Under the pieces are notes generated by a model. The model was given only the letters and a program-made list of their open reading frames with translations. It did not search any database and was not told the DNA's origin. A stretch of DNA of 64,000 nt from NCBI RefSeq assembly GCF_047302285.1, contig NZ_CP154845.1, forward strand, positions 1,240,001-1,304,000. The letters run 5' to 3'. Shown in pieces: positions 26,346 to 35,443 of this stretch. Both the position numbers and the translations under genes were made by a program. Each line of letters begins with the position of its first letter. Position 1 is the first letter of the stretch. The DNA is from Robertmurraya sp047302285. GTDB taxonomy: Bacteria > Bacillota > Bacilli > Bacillales > Cytobacillaceae.

Positions 26346-27371
26346 ATGAGAGATTTTCTACATAGAAAAGGAGTCAGTTTATCTCCGAAGGTATACTTTA
26401 TTGATGCATTAAGTAGTATGGCGCTTGGGTTATTTTCATCTTTAATTATTGGATTAATTATTCAAACCATAGGAAATCAATTGGATATTAAATATTTAAT
26501 TGAAATGGGTACATTGGCTATGGGGCTTATGGGTCCAGCCATTGGGGTAGCTGTGGCCTATGGGTTAGGTGCTCCACCACTCGTTATTTTTGCTGCAATC
26601 GTTAGTGGAGCAGCAGCTGCAGCATTTGACGGAGGTCCAGCTGGGAGCTTTGTAGCAGCCCTTATTTCAACGGAAATCGGAAAGTTGGTAAGCAAAGAAA
26701 CGAAAATCGATATTATCGTTACGCCTTTAACGACCATTTTTGCGGGCTATACAACTGCTTATTTCATTGGACCTGCAGTGGGTTCTCTCATGAAAGGATT
26801 GGGAAATCTCATTATGTGGGGAACAGAACAAAGACCTATTATTATGGGAATTGTTGTCGCTGTTGTGATGGGACTTGCCCTTACAGCGCCTATTTCAAGT
26901 GCAGCAATCGCCTTAATGCTTGATTTAAACGGGATAGCAGCAGGAGCGGCTACGATAGGGTGTGCCGCGCAAATGGTTGGTTTTGCTGTTAGCAGCTATC
27001 GGGAGAATAAATGGAGTGGTTTAGTTGCTATAGGAATCGGGACATCGATGTTGCTCGTACCGAATATTATCAAAAACCCAAGAATATTAATCCCTCCAAC
27101 CATTGCGGGAGCCTTGTTGGCACCCATTGGAACGACCCTTTTAATTCTGCATAACAATGCTGCTGGAGCTGGAATGGGAACAAGTGGATTTGTTGGCCCA
27201 ATCATGACGTTTACAACGATGGGCTTCGGTGGAGACGTGATTTTCAAGGTAATCTTGTTGCATATTATTGGACCTGCTATTATTAGCTTGTTAATATCAG
27301 AATATATGAGAAAAAAAGGTTGGATAAAAGCAGGTGATCTGCTTATCCAAACAGAAGGAGCTAGAAAATGA
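26346..27371 (+). CDS. EIIC_2-type polytopic membrane protein (PTS transporter subunit IIC-like)
   Basis: A 341-residue membrane protein with 8-10 predicted helices, rich in Gly and Ala. It resembles the PTS_EIIC_2 family (conserved PISSAAIALMLDLNGIAAGAA, NIIKNPRILIPPTIAGALLAP and GMGTSGFVGPI). No EIIA or EIIB domain is fused and no PTS genes are nearby, so sugar transport by phosphorylation is doubtful. ATG 26346 follows GAGAGGGG; a GTG/ATG-containing extension at 26322 is less likely. The stop overlaps the ytpP start (ATGA), so the pair is translationally coupled. Confidence 0.8.
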   Translation: MRDFLHRKGVSLSPKVYFIDALSSMALGLFSSLIIGLIIQTIGNQLDIKYLIEMGTLAMGLMGPAIGVAVAYGLGAPPLVIFAAIVSGAAAAAFDGGPAGSFVAALISTEIGKLVSKETKIDIIVTPLTTIFAGYTTAYFIGPAVGSLMKGLGNLIMWGTEQRPIIMGIVVAVVMGLALTAPISSAAIALMLDLNGIAAGAATIGCAAQMVGFAVSSYRENKWSGLVAIGIGTSMLLVPNIIKNPRILIPPTIAGALLAPIGTTLLILHNNAAGAGMGTSGFVGPIMTFTTMGFGGDVIFKVILLHIIGPAIISLLISEYMRKKGWIKAGDLLIQTEGARK

Positions 27372-27682
27372 AAAAGCTAGAAAGTATGGAGCAATTTGAA
27401 CAATTACGTAATGAAGGAAAACATATTTTTATGTTCTCAGCGGATTGGTGTCCGGATTGTCGTTTTATTGATCCATTCCTACCAGAACTTGAAGAAAAGT
27501 ACAAAGACTACACATTCATCTATGTAGATCGCGATCAATTTATCGACTTATGTGCTCAAGTGGATGTTTTTGGTATTCCAAGTTTTATCGCCTATGGAGA
27601 TGGAAAAGAACTGGGTCGTTTTGTTAGCAAAGACCGAAAAACACAAGAAGAAATTGAAAAGTTTATTGAAGCACTAGCATAA
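27368..27682 (+). CDS. ytpP: Thioredoxin-like protein YtpP
   Basis: A 104-residue thioredoxin-fold protein with active site CPDC at residues 28-31 in FSADWCPDCRF and the cis-proline segment FGIPSFIAY. A cytoplasmic thiol-disulfide reductant; in Bacillus, YtpP is linked to bacillithiol redox chemistry. Start overlaps the preceding membrane protein by four bases. Its N-terminal helix (KLESMEQFEQL) is nearly the same as that of YtxJ at 35444. Confidence 0.88.
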   Translation: MKKLESMEQFEQLRNEGKHIFMFSADWCPDCRFIDPFLPELEEKYKDYTFIYVDRDQFIDLCAQVDVFGIPSFIAYGDGKELGRFVSKDRKTQEEIEKFIEALA

Positions 27683-27705
27683 GAATTAATCATTTGATTG
27701 TACTA

Positions 27706-27741
27706 GCCTGGAGCCTCCGTCTTTGAGATGGGGGCTTTTTT
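27706..27741 (+). terminator. Terminator after ytpP
   Basis: TGGAGCCTCCGTCT-TTG-AGATGGGGGCTTTTTTATT; G-C rich stem with T-run, 20 bp downstream of the stop. Confidence 0.82.
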
Positions 27742-27800
27742 ATTGTAAAATAAATGAGATTGGGATTGAGAAGACTCCTAAATCTGAGGAGGAAATGAAG

Positions 27801-28601
27801 TTGAAAATGGATAGCATTAAGATGAAAAGAGAGTTAGAAAAAAGATTACAAAGTCCTGAACGGACGTTTACTTATGACAAAAAGAATGACCAACTAAGGA
27901 TTGAAAATAAAGAAACAGGAAAAGGTATTACCATTTCACTACCGGGAATTGTCGGTAAGTGGGAAGAACAAAAGGAAAAAGCCATTGATGCGGTCGTCTA
28001 TTATGTAGAACAAGGCCTTCAAGCGATGGTCGAGCCACTCACGTTAGAAGGGCATGAAAAAAGAATTTATCCAGTCATCCGTTCTACATCCTTTCCAACT
28101 GTATCAGAAGATGAAGTGGAGCTTTTATACGATGAGCATACAGCAGAAACGAGAATCTATTACGCTCTCGACTTAGATAAGACTTATCGATTAATTGATC
28201 AGAAGCTGATGGACAAAGAAGGCTGGGAGAAAAAGCGGATTAAAGAGATTGCATTGTTCAATGTACGTTCTTTAAGTACCGATTTAAAAAGAGATGAAGT
28301 AGCAGGTAATATTTTCTATTTTTTAAATAAAAATGACGGGTATGATGCTAGTCGTATCTTAAATGAATCGTTTTTGAAAGAAATGGAACAGCAACTAACA
28401 GGAACGATGGCAGTTGCAGTGCCCCATCAAGATGTGCTGATCATCGCTGACATTCGAAATGATACAGGCTATGATATTTTAGCGCAGATGACGATGAGCT
28501 TTTTCGCAAGTGGCAGAGTTCCCGTTACAGCTCTTTCCTTCTTGTACGAAAATGGGGAATTAGAACCGATTTTTATATTAGGAAAAAACAAGAAAAAATA
28601 A
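27801..28601 (+). CDS. ytpQ: DUF1444 protein YtpQ
   Basis: A 266-residue cytoplasmic protein of the DUF1444/YtpQ family (ENKETGKGITISLPGIVGKW near residue 35, VEPLTLEGHEKRIYPVIRSTSFP near residue 88). Function unknown. TTG at 27801 is the preferred start: GAGGAGG at 27786-27792 lies eight bases upstream and the product begins MKMDS as in relatives; ATG at 27795 is too close to the site. In B. subtilis ytpR follows; here the next gene is sftA. Confidence 0.83.
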   Translation: MKMDSIKMKRELEKRLQSPERTFTYDKKNDQLRIENKETGKGITISLPGIVGKWEEQKEKAIDAVVYYVEQGLQAMVEPLTLEGHEKRIYPVIRSTSFPTVSEDEVELLYDEHTAETRIYYALDLDKTYRLIDQKLMDKEGWEKKRIKEIALFNVRSLSTDLKRDEVAGNIFYFLNKNDGYDASRILNESFLKEMEQQLTGTMAVAVPHQDVLIIADIRNDTGYDILAQMTMSFFASGRVPVTALSFLYENGELEPIFILGKNKKK

Positions 28602-28610
28602 TAATTAGCA

Positions 28611-28645
28611 GAAGGGTCCGACCGATTTCAGGTGGACCTTTTATC
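28611..28645 (+). terminator. Terminator after ytpQ
   Basis: GAAGGGTCC...GGACCTTTT with a 15-nt loop followed by ATCTTTC; moderate strength. The rest of the gap to sftA is AT-rich and contains no gene. Confidence 0.65.
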
Positions 28646-28878
28646 TTTCATGAAAACTTTCAAATAAAGGGTTTTCGCTTGCATAGGGAGAAATAGTTCG
28701 TTGTAGTAAAATAAAGAAAATAAAACAGGTATTTAGAACCGTTCCTTCAGATTTGTCTCGATATTTTTATTTTTATTGCTAAAATAAACATAAGAGTTAT
28801 ACTAAGATGTTGATATTTTCATAGTGAAGAAATCTTCCAAACGATTTTTAAGATTAGGATTAGAAAGAGTGATTGATT

Positions 28879-31317
28879 TTGAGTTGGTTTAAAAGATTGT
28901 TTCATTTTTTAAAAAGTGAGGAAGATGAATACATAGATAAAATACCTCCAAATAAGAATGAGGGAAATCGAGAAGTGGACGCCAAGGTTATTTATCAATA
29001 CCCTAAAGGACAATTTCGCTTTCCTTTAATTCCAGATGAGGAGCTTAAGGAAAAAAGAAAAAGCAATGTGGAGAGGAAAGTGGACCGAAAGCCTCCAGTT
29101 GAAACAATGACTTCGAGAAAGGAAACTAGGCGAAACACACCAGCAGTAAAGGAAGTTCGTGCTCAAACAAGTCACACTCCGGTTCAAAAGAAGCCAAGTC
29201 CGTCTACTCGACCATTTCGTCCAACAGAAATTCCTTCTCCCATTTATGGATTCGATAAACATCCGAAACGGAATAAACCAGTTGAATTTGAATTGGATAC
29301 TTTTTCTTCTCATCAAGAGGTTGAATCTCAAGTATTAGCGTCACAACGAGAAGAAAAAAATATGGCGATAGTTGAAGAAACACCAGTAATGACACCAATT
29401 AAGACATCAATGGAAGAAAATTTTTTGGAGCCACAAGAAGAAATGTATGTGGAAGAGGAACAAAAACAAGAGGCAGAGACTGAGCTTGTTGAAGTTGTAA
29501 AACTGGAGGACGAATCATTTATTGAAGAAGAAAACATCGTACAACAGCAAGAACGGGTCCAACAGTTTGCCAATCAAGAGCTAGAATATGAATCCCATTT
29601 CACTCATAAGGATGAAGAAGAAACCGAAGAGACGGAAGCGGATGATGTGTTCGAGGAGCATTTTGAGCAAGAAGAGGATATCCCAGAAGAGCTAATCGAA
29701 CAACAAGAGATCCCAAAAGAGACGGAAGCCCCTGAACCAACAAGAAGATCCCATCTTCCCTTTAATGTCCTCATGCTAAAGGAAGATAAAAGAAAGCTTG
29801 CTGAACGTTCAACTGCAAGGAATGAGATCGTTAGCTCAACACAAGGGGTTGCCGTTACTATTGAAAAAGAAGTGGCTGATGATGAAGAGAATGGTGAAGA
29901 AGAGTACTATGTTCACCCTTCATATGAGCTTTTAAAGCCACCTGTTTTTAAAAGCGTTGATCGGGAATGGTTAGCTCTGCAAGAACAGCAGTTGAATGAA
30001 ACTCTTTTCCATTTTAACGTGAGGGCCAGTGTTGCAAATGTAACACAAGGGCCATCGGTTACAAGATTTGAGGTGCATCCAGAACCTGGAGTAAAGGTCA
30101 ATAAAATTACGAATCTTGCTGATGATATTAAGCTAAGCTTGGCAGCGAAGGATATACGGATGGAAGCACCGATTCCAGGGACGCATATGATTGGAGTGGA
30201 AGTTCCGAACGAATCGAGCAGACCTGTATTTATTAGTGAGATTATCGGAAGTGATGAATTTGCCGCTTCCACTTCTCCATTAACAGCCGTTCTTGGTCTT
30301 GATATCTCTGGAAAGCCGATTGTCACCGATTTAAGAAAAATGCCTCACGGGTTAATTGCTGGAGCAACAGGTTCAGGAAAAAGTGTTTGCATTAACTCAA
30401 TTCTTGTTAGTCTTCTCTATAAGGCGAACCCAAATGAAGTGAAATTACTGCTGATTGATCCCAAAATGGTTGAGTTGGCACCGTATAATCAAATCCCACA
30501 TCTTGTTAGTCCGGTTATTACAGATGTGAAAGCGGCGACGGCGGCGCTAAAATGGGCCGTTGAGGAAATGGAGAGACGTTACGAGCTCTTTGCCCATGCT
30601 GGGGTTCGTGATATTACTCGTTTTAATGTTATCGCTGAGCAAGAAAAGAACTATTCTGTGAAACTCCCTTATATCGTGATTATTATTGATGAGCTTGCCG
30701 ATTTAATGATGATGTCACCAGCGGATGTAGAGGAAGCCATTTGTCGGATTGCTCAAAAGGCTCGTGCTTGTGGAATTCATTTAATTATTGCAACGCAACG
30801 ACCATCGGTTGATGTGATAACCGGGCTCATAAAAGCCAATGTGCCAACAAGAATTGCTTTTTCTGTTTCTTCACAAATTGACTCTAGAACGATTATCGAT
30901 ATTAGTGGGGCAGAAAGATTACTCGGGCGTGGTGACATGTTGTTTTTAGAAAATGGTTCTTCTAAACCGGTGCGACTGCAAGGAACTTACGTTTCCGATG
31001 AAGAAATTGATGCAATCGTCGCTCATGTAAGAAGAGAGCAAAGTCCACAATATTTGTTTGAGCAAGAGGAGCTACTGAAAAAAGCGGTCGTGACAGAGGA
31101 AGAGGATGAGTTATTTTACGAAGCATGCGAATTCATTGTGGAACAAGGTGGAGCCTCTACTTCGAGCCTTCAGCGTAAATTTAAGATTGGTTATAATCGT
31201 GCGGCAAGGCTTATTGATATGATGGAGGAACAAGGGTTGATTTCTGAAGCAAGAGGAAGCAAACCGAGAGATGTATTAATTACCGAATCAGAGCTTGAAT
31301 CTATGCATGACGAATGA
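28879..31317 (+). CDS. sftA: DNA translocase SftA (FtsK/SpoIIIE family)
   Basis: An 812-residue septum-associated DNA pump without membrane segments, as known for SftA. Residues 1-20 (MSWFKRLFHFLKS) form the short N-terminal helix; about 20-300 are a long, very acidic, low-complexity linker; the motor follows with Walker A GATGSGKS at about residue 495 and Walker B IIIDELADLMM near 600; the C-terminal winged helix (gamma, from about 740) recognises SRS/KOPS-type sites. SftA clears chromosomal DNA from the closing septum. TTG 28879 is chosen for the SftA-like MSW start. Shorter than B. subtilis SftA (952), the difference being in the linker. Confidence 0.92.
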   Translation: MSWFKRLFHFLKSEEDEYIDKIPPNKNEGNREVDAKVIYQYPKGQFRFPLIPDEELKEKRKSNVERKVDRKPPVETMTSRKETRRNTPAVKEVRAQTSHTPVQKKPSPSTRPFRPTEIPSPIYGFDKHPKRNKPVEFELDTFSSHQEVESQVLASQREEKNMAIVEETPVMTPIKTSMEENFLEPQEEMYVEEEQKQEAETELVEVVKLEDESFIEEENIVQQQERVQQFANQELEYESHFTHKDEEETEETEADDVFEEHFEQEEDIPEELIEQQEIPKETEAPEPTRRSHLPFNVLMLKEDKRKLAERSTARNEIVSSTQGVAVTIEKEVADDEENGEEEYYVHPSYELLKPPVFKSVDREWLALQEQQLNETLFHFNVRASVANVTQGPSVTRFEVHPEPGVKVNKITNLADDIKLSLAAKDIRMEAPIPGTHMIGVEVPNESSRPVFISEIIGSDEFAASTSPLTAVLGLDISGKPIVTDLRKMPHGLIAGATGSGKSVCINSILVSLLYKANPNEVKLLLIDPKMVELAPYNQIPHLVSPVITDVKAATAALKWAVEEMERRYELFAHAGVRDITRFNVIAEQEKNYSVKLPYIVIIIDELADLMMMSPADVEEAICRIAQKARACGIHLIIATQRPSVDVITGLIKANVPTRIAFSVSSQIDSRTIIDISGAERLLGRGDMLFLENGSSKPVRLQGTYVSDEEIDAIVAHVRREQSPQYLFEQEELLKKAVVTEEEDELFYEACEFIVEQGGASTSSLQRKFKIGYNRAARLIDMMEEQGLISEARGSKPRDVLITESELESMHDE

Positions 31318-31329
31318 ATTTAAAGCAGG

Positions 31330-31386
31330 GGCTCTTTTCTAGTAAGGAATCGAACATGAATATGTTTGAGAAAAGAGCCTTTGTTT
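31330..31386 (+). terminator. Terminator after sftA
   Basis: GGCTCTTTTCT and AGAAAAGAGCC pair around a 28-nt loop, followed by TTTGTTTT. Confidence 0.78.
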
Positions 31387-31387
31387 T

Positions 31388-31785
31388 ATAATAAAGTAAG
31401 AAGAACTTGTCTGTTACATGGAGAATAGATTTCCCTATTTACTCCATAGTTTTTATGGACGATTGGTGCTATAATATTTTAACATGAGCTTGTTTTTGTA
31501 TACATATGAGAAAATCAATTGTTAATGGGGATATTTTTAAGTACATCCTCTAAATGAGCAAAATTTAATCATAGTCATATACTGATCTACAGAATGGCTC
31601 TTTTTAGAAAATAACGAGATCAGGAAAAAATTCAATTCGATTTAAGCGAACCAGTTATTAAAATGAGAGGTTCGTTTATCATTTTGACATGAATTCCTGA
31701 GTATATATTAATGGCAACTTAGTAAATGCTGTTTTATTAATACGAAAAGCAGCGTTACAGGTAGAAGATGGTTGGAGGTTCTTAT
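31388..31785 (+). other. Gap upstream of murC without a gene
   Basis: About 400 AT-rich bases. I see no open frame with a ribosome binding site and no strong hairpin; a short inverted pair (GCGAACC at 31648 / GGTTCGT at 31668) is the only local symmetry. It presumably contains the murC promoter. Confidence 0.55.
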
Positions 31786-33084
31786 ATGACAATTTACCAC
31801 TTTGTAGGTATAAAAGGATCAGGAATGAGTGCTCTTGCACAAATTCTCCATGATATGAATTTCGAGGTTCAAGGTTCAGATTATGAAAAGCAATTTTTTA
31901 CGCAAAAGGCACTTGAAGAAGCGGGAATTAAAATTCTTCCATTTCAAAAGGAAAATATCGAGCCTGGTATGACAGTGATTGCGGGAAATGCCTTTCCAGA
32001 CACTCATGAGGAAATTGTCAGAGCTATGGAATTAGGATTACCAGTGATTCGTTATCATCGTTTCTTAGGGCAATTTATGCAGAACTTTACAAGTGTAGGC
32101 ATTACAGGTGCTCATGGGAAAACATCGACTACTGGATTACTTGCGCACGTGATGGGTGGAGCAAAACCAACATCATACTTAATTGGTGATGGAACAGGGA
32201 AAGGAAATAAGGAAGCGGAATTCTTCGTATTTGAGGCTTGTGAATATCGCCGACATTTCTTATCCTATTTTCCTGACTATTGCATCATGACAAATATTGA
32301 TTTTGATCATCCTGATTATTTCGCCAATATTGAGGATGTTTTTTCTGCATTTCAGGAAATGGCAGTCCAAGTTAAAAAAGGCATCATTGCCTGTGGTGAT
32401 GATGAGCAGTTGCAAAAAATTCAAGCAAAAGTACCTGTTCTTTTCTATGGATTTGGAGAAGAAAATGATTTCCAAGCTAGAAATGTAGAAACAACTAGTG
32501 AAGGGACTACTTTTGATGTCTTTATTCGCAACACATTTTATGACACTTTCTCGATTCCAACCTTTGGTGATCACAATATATTAAACGCTCTTTCAGTTAT
32601 TGCATTATGTCACTATGAAGAAATTGATGCGGAAATTGTGAAGGAGCAATTACTTACGTTTAAAGGTGTGAAGCGTCGTTTTACAGAAAAAACGATTGGT
32701 TCGCAAATTTTAATTGATGATTATGCCCATCACCCAACTGAAATTCGGGCAACGATCCATTCAGCAAGACAAAAATATCCTGATCGAAAAATCATCGCTG
32801 TTTTCCAGCCACATACATTTACTAGAACTCAAACGTTCTTAAACGAATTTGCAGAGAGCTTAAATCTAGCTGACAAATCATTTTTATGTGAAATCTTTGG
32901 CTCAGCGCGGGAAAATCATGGTCAACTTTCGATTGAAGATTTAAGAGGCCTTATCCCAAATGCCGAAATTATCAATGAAGATGAAACCAATGTTTTAAAG
33001 GAATATGAAAATAGTGTCATCATCTTTATGGGTGCTGGCGATATTCAAAAATTCCAGAGCGCCTATGAAAAGAGCTTAGTGTAG
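31786..33084 (+). CDS. murC: UDP-N-acetylmuramate--L-alanine ligase
   Basis: A 432-residue Mur ligase, the same length as B. subtilis MurC. It joins L-Ala to UDP-MurNAc in the cytoplasmic stage of peptidoglycan synthesis. N-terminal UDP-binding motif VGIKGSGMSALAQ (residues 8-20), ATP P-loop GAHGKTSTTG (108-117), NIDFDHPDYF and DDYAHHPTEIRA are intact. ATG 31786 follows TTGGAGG at 31771-31777; an in-frame ATG 18 nt upstream precedes the site. Stands between sftA and the ytxGHJ operon as in Bacillus. Confidence 0.96.
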   Translation: MTIYHFVGIKGSGMSALAQILHDMNFEVQGSDYEKQFFTQKALEEAGIKILPFQKENIEPGMTVIAGNAFPDTHEEIVRAMELGLPVIRYHRFLGQFMQNFTSVGITGAHGKTSTTGLLAHVMGGAKPTSYLIGDGTGKGNKEAEFFVFEACEYRRHFLSYFPDYCIMTNIDFDHPDYFANIEDVFSAFQEMAVQVKKGIIACGDDEQLQKIQAKVPVLFYGFGEENDFQARNVETTSEGTTFDVFIRNTFYDTFSIPTFGDHNILNALSVIALCHYEEIDAEIVKEQLLTFKGVKRRFTEKTIGSQILIDDYAHHPTEIRATIHSARQKYPDRKIIAVFQPHTFTRTQTFLNEFAESLNLADKSFLCEIFGSARENHGQLSIEDLRGLIPNAEIINEDETNVLKEYENSVIIFMGAGDIQKFQSAYEKSLV

Positions 33085-33087
33085 TCA

Positions 33088-33141
33088 TAAAAAAAGCTGA
33101 TTTAGTGAGGAGTTACTTTCCTTCTAAATCAGCTTTTTTTA
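33088..33141. terminator. Bidirectional terminator between murC and the M29 aminopeptidase gene
   Basis: AAAAAAGCTGATTTAG and CTAAATCAGCTTTTTTT pair around about 18 nt; runs of A and T on both sides fit the convergent genes. Confidence 0.88.
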
Positions 33142-33142
33142 C

Positions 33143-34258
33143 TTATTTTAGATTTTCAGGGTTTAATGATTCGAGTTCTGGGATGACAAAGCGGCCGTCT
33201 TTGCGGATTAAGATGTCATCAAAATACATTTCTCCGCCACCGTATTCTGCTCTTTGAATGTTAACCATATCCCAGTGAATATTTGAGTGATTGCCATTAA
33301 AGGCATCGTCATAACATTGTCCAGGTGTAAAATGGAAGCTTCCATCAATCTTTTCATCAAATAAAATATCTTGCATTGGATGGGAGATATATGGGTTTAC
33401 CCCAATCGCAAATTCCCCAACGTAGCGAGCCCCTTCATCTGTATCAAAAATTTGGTTAATTCGGTTTGTATCATTGGATTCCGCCTCAATTATTTTTCCA
33501 TCCTTAAATGTAAGCTTGACGTTTTCAAATGTAAATCCTTGATATGGAGATGGTGTATTGTACGTAATAACACCATTGACAGAACCGCGGACAGGTGCTG
33601 TATACACTTCTCCATCTGGAATATTCATTTGACCAGAACATTTGATGGCTGGGATATCCTTAATCGAGAAGGATAAATCAGTGCCAGGTCCAGTGATACG
33701 AACTTTATCCGTCTTGTTCATCAGCTCGACTAGATTGTCCATCGCTTTATCCATTTTTCCATAATCTAAGTTACAAACATCAAAATAGAAATTCTCAAAA
33801 CCTTCTGTACTCATTTTTGCAAGCTGGGCCATAGAAGATGTCGGATAACGAAGGACAACCCATCTTGTTTTCGGAACACGAATGTCGCGATGAACCTTTT
33901 TACCAATGGTAGAACCATGGATTTTCATTTTGTCATCTGGCACATCAGCATGTTCATTAATGTTATCACCAGAGCGTAATCCTATGTATGCATCCATTTT
34001 GCTCATAACATTTGCTTCAAATTCTGCGATCATATTAAATTGCTCTTCATTTGCTCCAAGAAGAAGGGCACGGTCTACGATGTGATCTTTTAAGGATACA
34101 AATGGGTAGCCACCTGCTTTATATGCTTCATCGACAAGTGCAGTAACAAGCTCTCGCTGAAGGCCAAAGTTTTCGATGAGTACTTTTTCGCCTTTTTGTA
34201 ATTTTACAGAGTAGTTAATTAGATTTTTTGCCAGTGTTTCAATTCGTACATCTTTCAA
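33143..34258 (-). CDS. M29 family metal-dependent aminopeptidase (AmpS/PepS type)
   Basis: A 371-residue M29 (thermophilic aminopeptidase) protein. Family features: GLRSGDNINEHADVP in the N-terminal half; the metal ligands in the C-terminal half, including GEVYTAPVRGSVNG (Glu), ELAIG-like GEFAIGVNP, the HFTPGQCYDD and NHSNIHWDMV His residues. Cytoplasmic exopeptidase of broad specificity. ATG follows a GGGGGGAT ribosome binding site on the minus strand. It is convergent with murC and divergent from ytxG. Confidence 0.9.
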   Translation of the reverse strand: MKDVRIETLAKNLINYSVKLQKGEKVLIENFGLQRELVTALVDEAYKAGGYPFVSLKDHIVDRALLLGANEEQFNMIAEFEANVMSKMDAYIGLRSGDNINEHADVPDDKMKIHGSTIGKKVHRDIRVPKTRWVVLRYPTSSMAQLAKMSTEGFENFYFDVCNLDYGKMDKAMDNLVELMNKTDKVRITGPGTDLSFSIKDIPAIKCSGQMNIPDGEVYTAPVRGSVNGVITYNTPSPYQGFTFENVKLTFKDGKIIEAESNDTNRINQIFDTDEGARYVGEFAIGVNPYISHPMQDILFDEKIDGSFHFTPGQCYDDAFNGNHSNIHWDMVNIQRAEYGGGEMYFDDILIRKDGRFVIPELESLNPENLK

Positions 34259-34414
34259 GTTTTATCCCCCCGTTGAATAATCGACTTCTTTTTTGATTCA
34301 GTGGAAATGTTCTAAATCAGATCTATTTTACCCCTTTTTTGCTGTTTTGTTTTAAAAATTTGCCATTTCCTAAATAAATCGTATCCATCATACCTGAAAC
34401 AAGCTCACTTTTAT

Positions 34415-34439
34415 GTTAAGATTTTCTTATAGAGGGAAA
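34415..34439 (+). promoter_or_regulatory. Putative SigB promoter of ytxGHJ
   Basis: GTTAAG at 34415-34420 and GGGAAA at 34434-34439, separated by 13 bases, resemble the SigB consensus GTTTAA-N13/14-GGGTAT. The ytxGHJ genes of B. subtilis are general stress genes with SigB (and SigH) control, so location and sequence agree. Confidence 0.55.
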
Positions 34440-34488
34440 TGCTAGAATAGAACATAAGACAGATGGACGCTAGTGGAGGTGTGCTTAT

Positions 34489-34956
34489 TTGGAAATTATT
34501 CTTTATTTGAGTGCAGCAGTGGCTGCAATTGCTTTCTTAATTTTAGTCCTATTTATTGGAAGGACATTGAAATCACTACAGGTAACGCTTGATAGTGTAT
34601 CGAAAACATTGACTGGCCTAGAGCAGCAACTTGAAGGTGTAACAAGGGAAACGACGGAATTATTAACGAAAACGAATGTGCTCGCTGAAGATCTACAGAA
34701 AAAGTCAGAGAGCCTCAATGGAGTAGTCGAAGCAGTTAAGGATGTAGGAGGTTCCTTAAAGAAGTTTGGTGGGACCTTACAGAACGTTACATCATCTTTT
34801 GATAGACAGGTTGAGCAAAATAAAGATAAGGTTTCACAAGTGGTTCAATGGAGTCAAGTTCTTCTCGAATTAAAAGAGAAATGGGCAGCGAAGAAATCTC
34901 AGTCTAAAGTCATTTCCGAGGAGAAAATGAAAAGAGTAAGAGAAAGGGATAACTAA
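34489..34956 (+). CDS. ytxG: DUF948 membrane-anchored protein YtxG
   Basis: A 155-residue protein with one N-terminal membrane segment (residues 4-25) and a long amphipathic helix after it (LQVTLDSVSKTLTGLEQQLEGV and on), characteristic of DUF948. Known as a general stress protein; molecular role unknown. TTG 34489 lies behind GTGGAGGTG. First gene of a three-gene operon with spacings of 21 and 22 bp. Confidence 0.88.
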   Translation: MEIILYLSAAVAAIAFLILVLFIGRTLKSLQVTLDSVSKTLTGLEQQLEGVTRETTELLTKTNVLAEDLQKKSESLNGVVEAVKDVGGSLKKFGGTLQNVTSSFDRQVEQNKDKVSQVVQWSQVLLELKEKWAAKKSQSKVISEEKMKRVRERDN

Positions 34957-34977
34957 TCTTAAGGAGGTTTTTTTAAG

Positions 34978-35421
34978 ATGCCAAACAGTGAAAATCAACA
35001 ACGGGATAAAACGGAAAGTGGAGTAAATACAAAAGATTTTTTAATTGGGGCGTTTATCGGAGGAATTGTTGGAGCCGCAACAGCTTTATTTCTGACACCG
35101 AAATCTGGCAAGGATATAAGAAATAACCTAACAGAACAGGCCCACTCCATCAAGATAAAAACGGATCATCTTCGTGAGGCCGCTGTAATGAAAGGGTCCG
35201 AACTAGCGGAAGTAGCGAAAGAGAAGACAAATACAATTGGACAAACAGTCTCTAAGCAGTCCAATCAAATTCTCAACAAGATGAAAGCATTAAAACCATC
35301 TGGTGAATTAAGGGAAGATGAAAAAGAGGTAGCTCCAACGAGTGAGCAATCTGATATTCAAAGAAAATTAGAGGAAACAAAACGAGCATTTGATGAAACA
35401 GAACATCAGTTGAATCACTAA
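34978..35421 (+). CDS. ytxH: General stress protein YtxH
   Basis: A 147-residue protein of the YtxH family. A Gly/Ala-rich hydrophobic helix (DFLIGAFIGGIVGAATALFLTPKSGKDIR, residues 20-48) is the family signature, followed by a charged helical tail with coiled-coil character. Probably a small membrane-associated stress protein. ATG 34978 follows AAGGAGGTTTTTT. Confidence 0.9.
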   Translation: MPNSENQQRDKTESGVNTKDFLIGAFIGGIVGAATALFLTPKSGKDIRNNLTEQAHSIKIKTDHLREAAVMKGSELAEVAKEKTNTIGQTVSKQSNQILNKMKALKPSGELREDEKEVAPTSEQSDIQRKLEETKRAFDETEHQLNH

Positions 35422-35443
35422 GTGAATGTTGGAGGAACGATGA

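Noticed and set aside
29026..30326. Several long minus-strand frames opposite sftA
   Set aside because: Serine-rich shadows of the acidic linker codons (GAA/GAG read backward as TTC/CTC); none has a start site.
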